From assembly GCA_002293145.1 (NCBI GenBank), contig DBCO01000010.1, positions 62,001 through 126,000 on the forward strand: a stretch of 64,000 nucleotides of DNA, given 5' to 3'. Within the stretch, counting starts at the first letter, position 1; each line of letters starts with the position of its first letter. This DNA is from Akkermansiaceae bacterium UBA956. GTDB lineage: Bacteria; Verrucomicrobiota; Verrucomicrobiia; Verrucomicrobiales; Akkermansiaceae. The notes beneath the pieces are model-generated. The model searched no databases, was not told the origin of the DNA, and worked only from the letters and a program-made list of their open reading frames with translations. Made by a program: the position numbers and the translations under genes. This document shows positions 34,262 to 42,706 of this stretch, one piece after another.

Positions 34262-35521
34262 ATGAGAAAACAAATCATAAAAACCACCATCGCCCTGGGC
34301 CTCGTTTCATGGGCACAAGCCGAAGAATTATCTATGATCGATATCTCTACTGAGAGCGTAGCGACAAGTTCCGCTACCGGGCTGCTACTGGGTAAGCTAA
34401 CCGGTGAAACCACTATGGACCGCATGTGGTCCGCATTCACTCTTTACAAGAATGATAATAATCCAATCCTTCAGGAATTTGCCGTTCAAGGGCGCCTGCA
34501 ACTACAAGGTGCCGACGGTCATGCTGACACCGGACATTTTGATGCATCGCAACGCAATGACGAAAGCATGTGGGGTGACGATCTCGATATTCGCCGCGCA
34601 CGCCTCGGCTTGAAATCCAAGTGGTTCAACAACTACAAATTAGAAGGTCAAATCGATATTGATCCAAATCTACAACCAGATCTCTATCACGGCATCTACG
34701 ATCTTTATTTGACATATGCGCCCTCCGATACGTTTAATCTTTCGGTTGGTAAAACCAAGGTGAAATTTTCTCGCGAACAAGAAATTTCTTCTAAGGAAAT
34801 ACTCACCATCGAGCGCGGATTGCTTTCGAACATGCTTTTCCCCGGTGAGCTTACTGGTGTTTGGGCAAGCGGAAAAGGCATCGCTGAGTATTGGCTTTAC
34901 GAAGCTGGTTTCTATGGCAACGAGCGTAACCGCGAATTCACCGACCGCGATGGCGGCATGATTTTCTTGGGTAAAGTCGGCTACGACTACTCATCTGCAC
35001 TCGGCATTGACAGCGCTGTTGCCAGTGTGCACTTCATGCACAATACGGAACCAAGCTTTCAAGGGAACAATACCAGTACTGCTTCGACTACACGTTTGAA
35101 ATCTCCTAACTTCAGTGACTCGTTTGCTATCACCAACGACATCTCCCAAGGCCGCTTTGGTTTGGTAACGGAAGCTCTCTTTGCCGATGGCCAAGGTAGC
35201 CAATCTGATGTGATGGGTTTCACCATCATTCCTTCCTATTTCATTTATGACGGCCTGCAACTCGTTGGGCGCTTCCAAGTCGCCACCAGCGACGACGCCA
35301 ACGATCTAAGCTTGCCAAGCCGCTACGAAGGTCTCGCACCAAGCATGGGCGACAAGAAAGGCGATAGCTACATGTCCACCTACCTTGGCCTGAGCTATTA
35401 CATCTACGGCCACAAACTCAAACTAATGGGCGGCATTGAATATTCCACTCTCGAAGGCAACACCGGCGGTGGTGACTATGATGGCTACACAGCCATGGGT
35501 GGCCTTCGCTTCTCGTTCTAA
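34262..35521 (+). CDS. Phosphate-selective porin (OprP/OprO family)
   Basis: A 419-residue outer-membrane beta-barrel precursor with a signal peptide (ending SWAQA). Typical features are the amphipathic strands (DIRRARLGLKSKWFNNYKLEGQIDID, FNLSVGKTKVKFSREQE) and a C-terminal aromatic residue (GGLRFSF) for BAM recognition. The strand GKTKVKFS-EQEISSKEILTIERG matches the porin O/P family. It should give phosphate or polyphosphate a passage through the outer membrane. Directly upstream of pstS on the same strand (69 bases), with Pho-box-like repeats before both. Confidence 0.85.
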   Translation: MRKQIIKTTIALGLVSWAQAEELSMIDISTESVATSSATGLLLGKLTGETTMDRMWSAFTLYKNDNNPILQEFAVQGRLQLQGADGHADTGHFDASQRNDESMWGDDLDIRRARLGLKSKWFNNYKLEGQIDIDPNLQPDLYHGIYDLYLTYAPSDTFNLSVGKTKVKFSREQEISSKEILTIERGLLSNMLFPGELTGVWASGKGIAEYWLYEAGFYGNERNREFTDRDGGMIFLGKVGYDYSSALGIDSAVASVHFMHNTEPSFQGNNTSTASTTRLKSPNFSDSFAITNDISQGRFGLVTEALFADGQGSQSDVMGFTIIPSYFIYDGLQLVGRFQVATSDDANDLSLPSRYEGLAPSMGDKKGDSYMSTYLGLSYYIYGHKLKLMGGIEYSTLEGNTGGGDYDGYTAMGGLRFSF

Positions 35522-35522
35522 T

Positions 35523-35540
35523 CTATAACAATTCTGTAAC
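35523..35540 (+). promoter_or_regulatory. Pho-box-like direct repeat upstream of pstS
   Basis: CTATAAC-AATT-CTGTAAC: two heptamers alike at 6 of 7 positions with an 11-base period, 50 bases before the pstS ATG. The arrangement equals that of a PhoB box. Confidence 0.5.
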
Positions 35541-35590
35541 AATCCAATCATTTATAAAATACTATAAACATAGTAAATAAAGCAAACATT

Positions 35591-36394
35591 ATGAAATTAA
35601 TATCCACACTATTACTCGGCGCTGTCTTGACAGCCATGGCTTCATCGCAAACTCTCAGCCTCAAAGGTAGCGATACCCTCGGCGCTAAGCTTGTTCCTCA
35701 ACTTGCGGAAAAATTCCGCGCCGCTGGTAACAAAGGCGTAAGGTTCGAGATCGCCGCAGAGGGTTCGACCACAGCATTCCCAGCGCTTGCGAACAAGACT
35801 GCGCAAATTGGCATGTCATCCCGCAAGGTGAAAGACGAAGAGCGCACTTTTTGCAAAACCAAAGGCGTCTACATTAAAGAGTATGCGATATGCCACGATA
35901 TGCTTTGCGTGATCGTCAACAAAAACTCACCCGTGTCGAATCTTACCAAAGCTCAAGTAGCAAAGATCTTCACAGGTCAAATCAAAGATTGGTCAGAAAT
36001 TGGTGGCACTCCCGGACCAATCTCGATCTACACCCGCAATACGTCTTCCGGCACATACAAGGACTGGCAGAAACTTGCCATGGGTGGTCGTGATTATCCT
36101 ACCAGCTCTCTGAAGATGGCAGGCAATGAGCAAATCGCTCAGGAAGTTGCCAAGAACAAAGGCGGCATCGGATATGTCGGTCTTGCCTATGCGACAACAC
36201 GCGGAATCAAAGCTGTCAATATCAACGGTGTGCAACCGATTGCCTCTAACGAGCGCAAGTACGAATACGCTCGCCAGTGCTATCTTTACATGCCCGATAA
36301 GCCGACAGCAGAGGCTCAAGCATTTATGAACTTCGTGCTTTCCCCTGCTGGACAAACCGTTGTGCAAAGCACTGGGTTCATCCGCATCAAATAA
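35591..36394 (+). CDS. pstS: Phosphate-binding protein PstS-like (ABC transporter)
   Basis: A 267-residue periplasmic binding protein with a signal peptide (MKLISTLLLGAVLTAMASSQ). It carries the PstS signature: LKGSDTLGAKLVPQLAEKF, EGSTTAFPAL and NTSSGTYKDW, which bind phosphate, and KGGIGYVGLAY. The permease and ATPase genes pstCAB are not next to it, so it either works with genes elsewhere or serves as an additional high-affinity scavenger. Ends at a good terminator (36423-36453). The 69-base spacing after the porin gene and the Pho-box-like repeat argue for its own promoter. Confidence 0.9.
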   Translation: MKLISTLLLGAVLTAMASSQTLSLKGSDTLGAKLVPQLAEKFRAAGNKGVRFEIAAEGSTTAFPALANKTAQIGMSSRKVKDEERTFCKTKGVYIKEYAICHDMLCVIVNKNSPVSNLTKAQVAKIFTGQIKDWSEIGGTPGPISIYTRNTSSGTYKDWQKLAMGGRDYPTSSLKMAGNEQIAQEVAKNKGGIGYVGLAYATTRGIKAVNINGVQPIASNERKYEYARQCYLYMPDKPTAEAQAFMNFVLSPAGQTVVQSTGFIRIK

Positions 36395-36422
36395 TTTTAG
36401 AAGCATATCTTTGTAATAGCAA

Positions 36423-36453
36423 AACACCGCAGGTATCCCCTGCGGTGTTTTTT
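36423..36453 (+). terminator. Rho-independent terminator after pstS
   Basis: An 11-base stem (AACACCGCAGG / CCTGCGGTGTT) with a short loop and a run of T. Confidence 0.92.
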
Positions 36454-36470
36454 GTATTGAGCTGATTTAC

Positions 36471-36665
36471 TCAACCAAATGCATACTCCGTTTCCCTATC
36501 GTCAAAACATTCTTCAGCGCCGAGCATGGATTTCATCAACTCAAGTTGGGGTAAAGAAATGAGCAAGAATTGGTCCGGTATCATCGCCATGGGCGAGAGG
36601 TTCATCGAGCTGACAAGATCGGGAAATGAATCTTGGTAAGGCCGAGTAGCGTCGTCTATGATCAT
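36471..36665 (-). CDS. Possible small protein
   Basis: A 64-residue frame on the minus strand in the 454-base gap between pstS and the phosphatase gene. It has a plausible mixed composition (SPMAMIPDQFLLISLPQLELMKSML) and an acidic C-terminus but no known family. No strong ribosome-binding site. It may be chance. Confidence 0.3.
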   Translation of the reverse strand: MIIDDATRPYQDSFPDLVSSMNLSPMAMIPDQFLLISLPQLELMKSMLGAEECFDDRETEYAFG

Positions 36666-36848
36666 AAATCAAAAAAATGTCATGATGCGCTGCACGTAAT
36701 GCGCAAGCGCTAAGTATATATTATGCAATAAATCTCCGAACGACAGAGCGTGTGCGTAGCAATTCCGTCACTGTCTTTTTTGCCACAAGTGTATTGTCGC
36801 TGATTGTCGCAGTTCACTTCATTGATGCATTGCCTCTGGCAAAACATT
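36666..36848 (+). other. Leader of the phosphatase gene with a short direct repeat
   Basis: Mostly AT-rich. TTGTCGC occurs twice (36794-36800 and 36804-36810), a 10-base period. It is less like a Pho box than the repeats before pstS. No gene is seen. Confidence 0.3.
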
Positions 36849-39800
36849 ATGAAAATTACTAACAAAAACATCCGTTCTCTGCTGTTCCTAGCAGCAGCAC
36901 TCATGCCACTGCATGCGGCTCCGCTCGACTTTCAAAAGAAGAGCTCGCTCAGTCTTGCTGGCGCAGAAATTTCTGCGTTCGATCCCGTTCACGACCGTGC
37001 CTACGTCACATCGACACTAGGCTTACAAGTGATAAATCTCAGCAATCCCTCGGCACCTGCATTGATCACTAATCTAGATCTCACTTTAGCACCTTATAGC
37101 TTTGCCACGACCGACATCACCAGCGTATCGGTTCATGGATCGGTCATCGCAATCGCTCTGCCGGATGCACTTAAGATCAATCCCGGTAAGGTTGTATTCT
37201 TGAGCGCAGTTGATTATTCTTTGCTTGGTTCCGTAGTCGTGGGTTCATTGCCTGACCATCTCACCTTCAGTCCTGACGGCACCAAGGTGCTCAGCGCGAA
37301 CGAAGGAGAATTTGATCCAGGCACCACCCAAGCCAATGGATCTGTTAGCATCATTGATCTTTCCTCGGGAGTCGCTTCGGCTACGGTGAACACGGTCGAT
37401 TTTACCTCCTACAATGGTCAGGAAACAACACTGCGCACTGCCGGAGTGAGACTTGTCCCCGGCGCGACGGCGAGCGAAGATCTCGAACCAGAATATCTCA
37501 GCGTATCAGCCGATGGCACCAAGGCGATGGTCACCCTGCAAGAGGCGAATTCTGTTGCTTTGCTTGATCTCGCTACCGCAACTTTCACCGCGATTGTGCC
37601 ACTCGGTCATAAAGATTTCAGCACCTTGTTCGCGGATTTCAGTGATCGGGATAATGCCGCAGGTACGGGCATTGCACCACTGTTGCGCAAAGGAAATCCT
37701 GTCAAAGGGATGTATATGCCTGATGCTATCGCATCTTTCGAAAGTGCAGGGCAGACCTATTACGTCATCGCGAACGAAGGTGATGACCGCAATGATTTTC
37801 TCAGCTCAGCTGAAACTACGACAGTCGGAGCAGTGGATCTCGATAATACGATTTTCCCCGATGAAGTAGCGCTTAAAACGAACGCACGCCTCGGCCGTTT
37901 GGTCATCTGTGGCGCTACCGGTATGAACGGTGATACCGACAGCGATGGCGATATCGATGAGATTCTTAGTTATGGTGGACGCTCGTTTTCCATCCTCAAT
38001 AGCAGTGGTGCGATGGTCTATGATAGCGGAGATTTGCTAGATCGTGCCGTCATGGGCTTGGGCACACCTTCGTTCGATGATGCACGCAGTGACAATAAAG
38101 GCAGCGAGCCCGAAGGAGTTACCATTGGTTCGATCAATGGTCGCACCTATGCATTCATCTGCCTTGAGCGCGCGCGTAGTGTGATCGCAGCAGACATCAC
38201 CAATCCGACACAAGTTGAAATTGCCGGCTTTGCCAGCAACAGCACCGACCGCAATCCCGAGAGCAGTGTGTTCGTCTCCGCAGCAAACTCGCCATCAGGC
38301 ACCGCGTTGCTTCTGGTGACGAATGAAACGAGCAATACTTTCACAACATACGAAGTGAAAGAAGCTGACTACACCTTGCAACTGCTCCATCTCGCGGATG
38401 CCGAAGCAGGTTTGCTCGCCTCCCAGACAGCGCCGAATCTTGCGGCTCTGGTTGATGCCTTTGATGATGATTTTGCCAACACACTGATCCTTGCAGGTGG
38501 TGACAATTTCATCCCAAGCCCCTTCTTGAATGCGGGCACAGACCCAGCACTGAACAACGTTTCTTTGGTTGGAAAAACGGCTTTCGCTCGTCCAGACATT
38601 GCCATCCATAATGCGATCGGCGTTGAGGCTTCGGCAATCGGCAATCATGAATGGGATCTTGGTACAGCAGTTTTCATCGATGCCATCAAAAATGATGGTT
38701 TATGGGTGGGAGCACAGTTTCCGCACATTTCCTTGAACCTCGATTACTCTGGAGACTCGACCGCCTTAGCCCGCTATGTGGATGTTACACTCGATGGCGC
38801 AACCACTAATATTCCCGAAACATCGGCAAACAAAACCAAGTTGGTCCCTACCGCAGTCATCACCAAAGGTGGGCAAAAAATCGGTTTGGTCGGTGTGACG
38901 ACACAATTGATCGAATCCATTTCTTCACCAAGTGGTACCGAAGTCAAAGGCTTCCCCACAGGCCTTGGTGCCAATGGTGAAGTCGATGATATGGTTCTAC
39001 TTGCCTCACAAATCCAGCCTTACGTCAACGAGTTGATTGCTGAAGGTGTGAACAAGATTGTCTTGATGGCGCATTTGCAACAAATCGCCAATGAGCAAAG
39101 CCTCGCGACCAAACTGCAAGGTGTTGACATTATTCTTGCTGCCGGATCGAACACCAGACTCGGCGATGCCGACGATACAGCCATCGCATACGCTGGCCAC
39201 AGTGCTACCTTTGCGGATACTTATCCGATTCAAGTCACTGCTGTTGATGGCAAGAAAACAGTCATCGTAAACACTGACAACGAGTTCACCTACTTGGGTC
39301 GTTTGGTTGTCGATTTTGATGCAGCAGGAAATATCATCACACCGAATCTCGCGTCAAGAGTTCCAGTCAATGGTGCATACGCAAGCACCACCGATAATGT
39401 AGCTGCGGCATGGGGCGTTCCTGCCATTAACCTAGCAACTACCGCATTTGCCTCCGGCACCAAAGGAGCCGCAGTCAAGTCGATTACTGATGCTGTGCAA
39501 GGTGTGATCAACACCAAAGACGGCACCGTTTACGGCATCACCAATGTCTATCTCGAAGGTGAACGTGCATTCGTCCGCAGCGAAGAAACCAACCTTGGTA
39601 ACATCACCGCAGATGCAAATACAGCAGGTTTGAGAAAAATCATCGGCGGTACGGAGCCGATCGTATCACTCAAAAATGGCGGCGGTATTCGCGCACAAAT
39701 CGGTGCTGTTTCAAGCGATGGTGGAAGCGCCACAAAGCTCCCACCCCCAGCCAATCCTTCCGTCAACAAACCTGTTGGCGGCGTCTCGCTGCTCGACATT

Positions 39801-40724
39801 GAAAATGCTCTGCGATTCAACAACAAGCTGATTACCTTCGTCACCAATCCCGTTGGATTAAAAGCCATTCTCGAACACGGAGTGGCTTCGTATCCGAACC
39901 AAGGTCGTTTCCCTCAAGTTGGAGGCGTAGCATTTGCTTGGGATCCTACGGCGACAGCGAATCAAAGAATTCTGAGCATTTCATTGATCGGTGCAGACGG
40001 ACTGCCCGCTGCCGCGATCTATAGAAATGGTGCATTCGTAGCGAACGCACCGGCTACAATCCGCATGGTCACGCTGAATTTCCTTGCTGATAATGGTGAT
40101 GGCTATCCGATGAAGGTCAACGGTGAAAACTTCCAATATCTGCTAGACAATAACACTCTCGGTCCCGTTCTCGATGAATTAACATCATTTACTTCCACTG
40201 CCAATCTACCTGCCAATCCCATCGGAGAGCAAGCAGTGCTTGCGCAGTATCTTACAGCAAAACACCCGACAGCCGATAAAGCATACACCGCTGCTGATAC
40301 AAGCCTTGCACAAGATTTGAGAATCCAGCGCACCAACGCCCGTACCGATATAGTTCTGCCCTTCACGGCCGAGCAGTCGCTCACGTTGAATCGCTTTTCT
40401 TCTGGCATGCTGGCGATTGGCCAAAGCCCCAGTTTGATTCTTAGCAACACCGCACTCAGTGCTGCAGTAACCGGCACCAGAACTGCAGGTCAAACAGATG
40501 TGACCGCGAACCCCAGCGCTTACAATCTCTATACCGCAACCAGCATCCAAGATTTGCGTGGCACCGGAAATCTCTTGGTTCAAGCTAGTGGTGCAAACGT
40601 ATCACTTACCTTGCCCGTGGAAAAATCGACAAGCCTCGATCAATGGGCGCCTGCTGGATCGTTGCAACTCACGTTTCCTAAAATCGAATCAAAAGAATTC
40701 TATCGCGTGATTCTCCCCGAATAA
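36849..40724 (+). CDS. Giant secreted bifunctional phosphatase: beta-propeller (choice-of-anchor I) plus 5'-nucleotidase-type metallophosphatase
   Basis: About 1291 residues from ATG 36849 with a signal peptide (to LMPLHAA). Residues about 20-510 are a beta-propeller with motifs of the choice-of-anchor I/alkaline-phosphatase-like family (TFSPDGTKVLSANEGEFD, EPEGVTIG, YYVIANEGDDRND). From about 515 a metallophosphatase begins: LLHLADAEAG, GGDNFIPSP, and AIGNHEWD supplying metal ligands, then the 5'-nucleotidase C-terminal domain with SLKNGGGIRAQ and the NNKLITF motif. The Asp-His of the first metal site (usually D-x-H) reads LADAEA here, with an Ala where His is expected. The last 40 residues (KSTSLDQWAPAG ... 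FYRVILPE) resemble the short C-terminal domain of other surface proteins here. Likely frees phosphate from nucleotides outside the cell. Confidence 0.85.
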   Translation: MKITNKNIRSLLFLAAALMPLHAAPLDFQKKSSLSLAGAEISAFDPVHDRAYVTSTLGLQVINLSNPSAPALITNLDLTLAPYSFATTDITSVSVHGSVIAIALPDALKINPGKVVFLSAVDYSLLGSVVVGSLPDHLTFSPDGTKVLSANEGEFDPGTTQANGSVSIIDLSSGVASATVNTVDFTSYNGQETTLRTAGVRLVPGATASEDLEPEYLSVSADGTKAMVTLQEANSVALLDLATATFTAIVPLGHKDFSTLFADFSDRDNAAGTGIAPLLRKGNPVKGMYMPDAIASFESAGQTYYVIANEGDDRNDFLSSAETTTVGAVDLDNTIFPDEVALKTNARLGRLVICGATGMNGDTDSDGDIDEILSYGGRSFSILNSSGAMVYDSGDLLDRAVMGLGTPSFDDARSDNKGSEPEGVTIGSINGRTYAFICLERARSVIAADITNPTQVEIAGFASNSTDRNPESSVFVSAANSPSGTALLLVTNETSNTFTTYEVKEADYTLQLLHLADAEAGLLASQTAPNLAALVDAFDDDFANTLILAGGDNFIPSPFLNAGTDPALNNVSLVGKTAFARPDIAIHNAIGVEASAIGNHEWDLGTAVFIDAIKNDGLWVGAQFPHISLNLDYSGDSTALARYVDVTLDGATTNIPETSANKTKLVPTAVITKGGQKIGLVGVTTQLIESISSPSGTEVKGFPTGLGANGEVDDMVLLASQIQPYVNELIAEGVNKIVLMAHLQQIANEQSLATKLQGVDIILAAGSNTRLGDADDTAIAYAGHSATFADTYPIQVTAVDGKKTVIVNTDNEFTYLGRLVVDFDAAGNIITPNLASRVPVNGAYASTTDNVAAAWGVPAINLATTAFASGTKGAAVKSITDAVQGVINTKDGTVYGITNVYLEGERAFVRSEETNLGNITADANTAGLRKIIGGTEPIVSLKNGGGIRAQIGAVSSDGGSATKLPPPANPSVNKPVGGVSLLDIENALRFNNKLITFVTNPVGLKAILEHGVASYPNQGRFPQVGGVAFAWDPTATANQRILSISLIGADGLPAAAIYRNGAFVANAPATIRMVTLNFLADNGDGYPMKVNGENFQYLLDNNTLGPVLDELTSFTSTANLPANPIGEQAVLAQYLTAKHPTADKAYTAADTSLAQDLRIQRTNARTDIVLPFTAEQSLTLNRFSSGMLAIGQSPSLILSNTALSAAVTGTRTAGQTDVTANPSAYNLYTATSIQDLRGTGNLLVQASGANVSLTLPVEKSTSLDQWAPAGSLQLTFPKIESKEFYRVILPE

Positions 40725-40745
40725 CTTTGCTCACCTGCAATTGCT

Positions 40746-40781
40746 GCCCTCGTATCACTTTGTGGTGCGGGGGCTTTTTTT
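40746..40781 (+). terminator. Rho-independent terminator after the phosphatase gene
   Basis: A 13-base stem with several G-U pairs (GCCCTCGTATCAC / GTGGTGCGGGGGC), a TTT loop, and a seven-T run. Confidence 0.8.
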
Positions 40782-40869
40782 ACGAATTCGTCACGACAAT
40801 TCTATCGCGTGATCTCGCGGCATCTCTACGATCAAACGACTACCTTGATCTGAAAACCATCAAATCATT

Positions 40870-41817
40870 ATGAATGAAGCATCACCCATCGCATCCTCGG
40901 TTTCTCGTGAATTTTTAGAAGTTGAAATCGCCTCGCTGCCCGCGTCCACATTGCTGCACGAGCATCATTCCTTGCAGGTTTATCTATGCCACGCACATTT
41001 GATTCCGCAGGTGTTGCGTGAAATTGGCATCCAACGCGAAATTACGTTCCGCGCAGTAGGCGAGGGCACAGGATTGGCGGTCGATCTTGATGAATACGAT
41101 GAGTTTTATTTGCATCTCTTTCTGTGGGATCGCGAACAAGGAAAAATCGTCGGTGGTTATCGACTGGGTGTTGTAAGTCAACTGCTCGCCGCTCTTGGCT
41201 CACGCGGACTCTATACTTCCACACTGTTTGGATTTTCCCCCGAGCTTCTTACACAATTGCACAGCGGTATCGAACTCGGCCGATCATTCGTGACGCCCGC
41301 CTATCAAGGACATCCTTTTGTGCTATCCATGTTATGGAAAGGCATCGGCACCTTTGTCGCGCGCAATCCCCAGCATCACCTGCTGTTTGGACCAGTGAGT
41401 ATTAGTAATGACTATTCTCATCTATCACGTAGTTTGATGGTGGAGTTTCTTCGACAAGAAAAAATGCACGACGATTGGTCTGCACTCGTGCAACCGCGCA
41501 TGCCTTTTGTTTCCAACCTTTCAGTACTGCATGAACGCAGACTTCGCGAGTGCAGCAATGTGAATCATGTAACCGCTGTGATTTCGGATATTGAACAAAA
41601 TCAAAAAGGCGTTCCCATTCTTCTCAAGCACTATCTTAAACTCAATGCTCGCGTACTGAGTTTCAATGTGGACGAAAATTTTGCCAACGCGCTCGATGTG
41701 TTGATCGTTGTGGATTTGTTAGATGCTCCCGAGCAAACAATCAAACGATACTTTGGTGCTGATGGCTGGTCACGAATTCATGCACATAGTCAAAATAAAC
41801 AACTTTGCTGCGCATGA
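40870..41817 (+). CDS. Acyltransferase of the hemolysin/OlsB type (GNAT fold, Acetyltransf_5)
   Basis: A 315-residue protein, ATG 40870. The centre (KIVGGYRLG, IELGRSFVTPAYQGHPFVLSMLWKGIGTFVARNP, LFGPVSISNDY) matches the GNAT-like family found in OlsB and in the N-terminal half of bifunctional OlsF, which transfers a 3-hydroxyacyl group to the alpha-amine of ornithine. The gene is followed, with an ATGA overlap (41814-41817), by a PlsC-like acyltransferase, exactly as OlsB and OlsA pair. So an ornithine or other phosphorus-free aminolipid pathway is the best inference. The amino-acid substrate is not known. Confidence 0.72.
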   Translation: MNEASPIASSVSREFLEVEIASLPASTLLHEHHSLQVYLCHAHLIPQVLREIGIQREITFRAVGEGTGLAVDLDEYDEFYLHLFLWDREQGKIVGGYRLGVVSQLLAALGSRGLYTSTLFGFSPELLTQLHSGIELGRSFVTPAYQGHPFVLSMLWKGIGTFVARNPQHHLLFGPVSISNDYSHLSRSLMVEFLRQEKMHDDWSALVQPRMPFVSNLSVLHERRLRECSNVNHVTAVISDIEQNQKGVPILLKHYLKLNARVLSFNVDENFANALDVLIVVDLLDAPEQTIKRYFGADGWSRIHAHSQNKQLCCA

Positions 41818-42620
41818 ATCCACCGCGCACCGTGGATTACATTCCTGACGTCTGCACGGCGTTACCAGTCCTATCAGGCGATCATTGGTGGAAAAATCTT
41901 TTGCGCGCGGGTGTTCATCGTCTCACGGGGTTGCATTCCAGTGCGGATATTCTCGCCAAGGCCGATGCGACATGGGACGAAAAAAAAAATCGTTTTCAGG
42001 AAATTCTCACACACAGCAATGTCACACTGGTGAGCGAAGGAAGCTTGCCAAAAGAAGGCTCCGCATTAGTCGTAGCCAATCACCCTACTGGCCCGATGGA
42101 TGGCATCGTGCTCGCTGCATGGCTTACCACGCAGCGCAGTGATGTTCGCATTCTTACGACCGAAGCACTAACGGAAATTCCTTCTCTTCGCGATATCGTA
42201 ATTCCTTTACGTCTCTATAAGGGTGAAAATGTATCAAATTCAAATGCACAATCATTGCGCAAGGCGATGGCGCATTTACGCCAAGGCGGGATTCTCGCAG
42301 TTTTCCCTGCCGGTACGATTGCCGTATCTCATGATCCACATGCAATACCCATCGAACAACCGTGGAAAGAATCGGTCTTTGCGCTCGCTATGCGCTGCGC
42401 AACTCCGATTGTTTGTCTGCAAATTCAGCAACAGCATCGGCCAATCATTGCTCGCATCCTTAGCCTTCATGCCTGGGTGCGCACCTTTGCAATGGGTTGG
42501 TTGTTTCTTTTGATGCGGCATAAAACTTTCCGACTCCGCGTGAAAGGAATCTTCAAGACTGATCAAGCGACTGATACCAAACAACTCTGCACGCAGACAC
42601 GTAATGCTTTATTGCAGTAA
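41814..42620 (+). CDS. Lysophospholipid acyltransferase (PlsC/OlsA-like)
   Basis: A 268-residue protein from ATG 41814, coupled to the upstream acyltransferase. The acyltransferase site is NHPTGPMDG (His90, Asp96), an H-x5-D form seen in the OlsA/OlsF-type branch rather than the H-x4-D of PlsC. The later motif LAVFPAGTIAVS matches the family's EGT-type (here PAGT) block. It would add the second acyl chain to the lyso-aminolipid made by the OlsB-like enzyme. The C-terminal region has hydrophobic stretches (AWVRTFAMGWLFLLM) for membrane contact. Confidence 0.75.
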   Translation: MNPPRTVDYIPDVCTALPVLSGDHWWKNLLRAGVHRLTGLHSSADILAKADATWDEKKNRFQEILTHSNVTLVSEGSLPKEGSALVVANHPTGPMDGIVLAAWLTTQRSDVRILTTEALTEIPSLRDIVIPLRLYKGENVSNSNAQSLRKAMAHLRQGGILAVFPAGTIAVSHDPHAIPIEQPWKESVFALAMRCATPIVCLQIQQQHRPIIARILSLHAWVRTFAMGWLFLLMRHKTFRLRVKGIFKTDQATDTKQLCTQTRNALLQ

Positions 42621-42706
42621 GTAGCTTTACCACGATGAATTTTCAACAAGAGAACCGTGAATGAAATCACTCGCCCGAAGAATTATTTTCAGGTAAAGGC
42701 TTGTCC

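Noticed and set aside
40696..40813. 16-base direct repeat AATTCTATCGCGTGAT (40696-40711 and 40798-40813) around the phosphatase terminator as an insertion-site duplication
   Set aside because: The stretch between holds only the gene end and its terminator, with no mobile gene; a small local duplication is the simpler reading.
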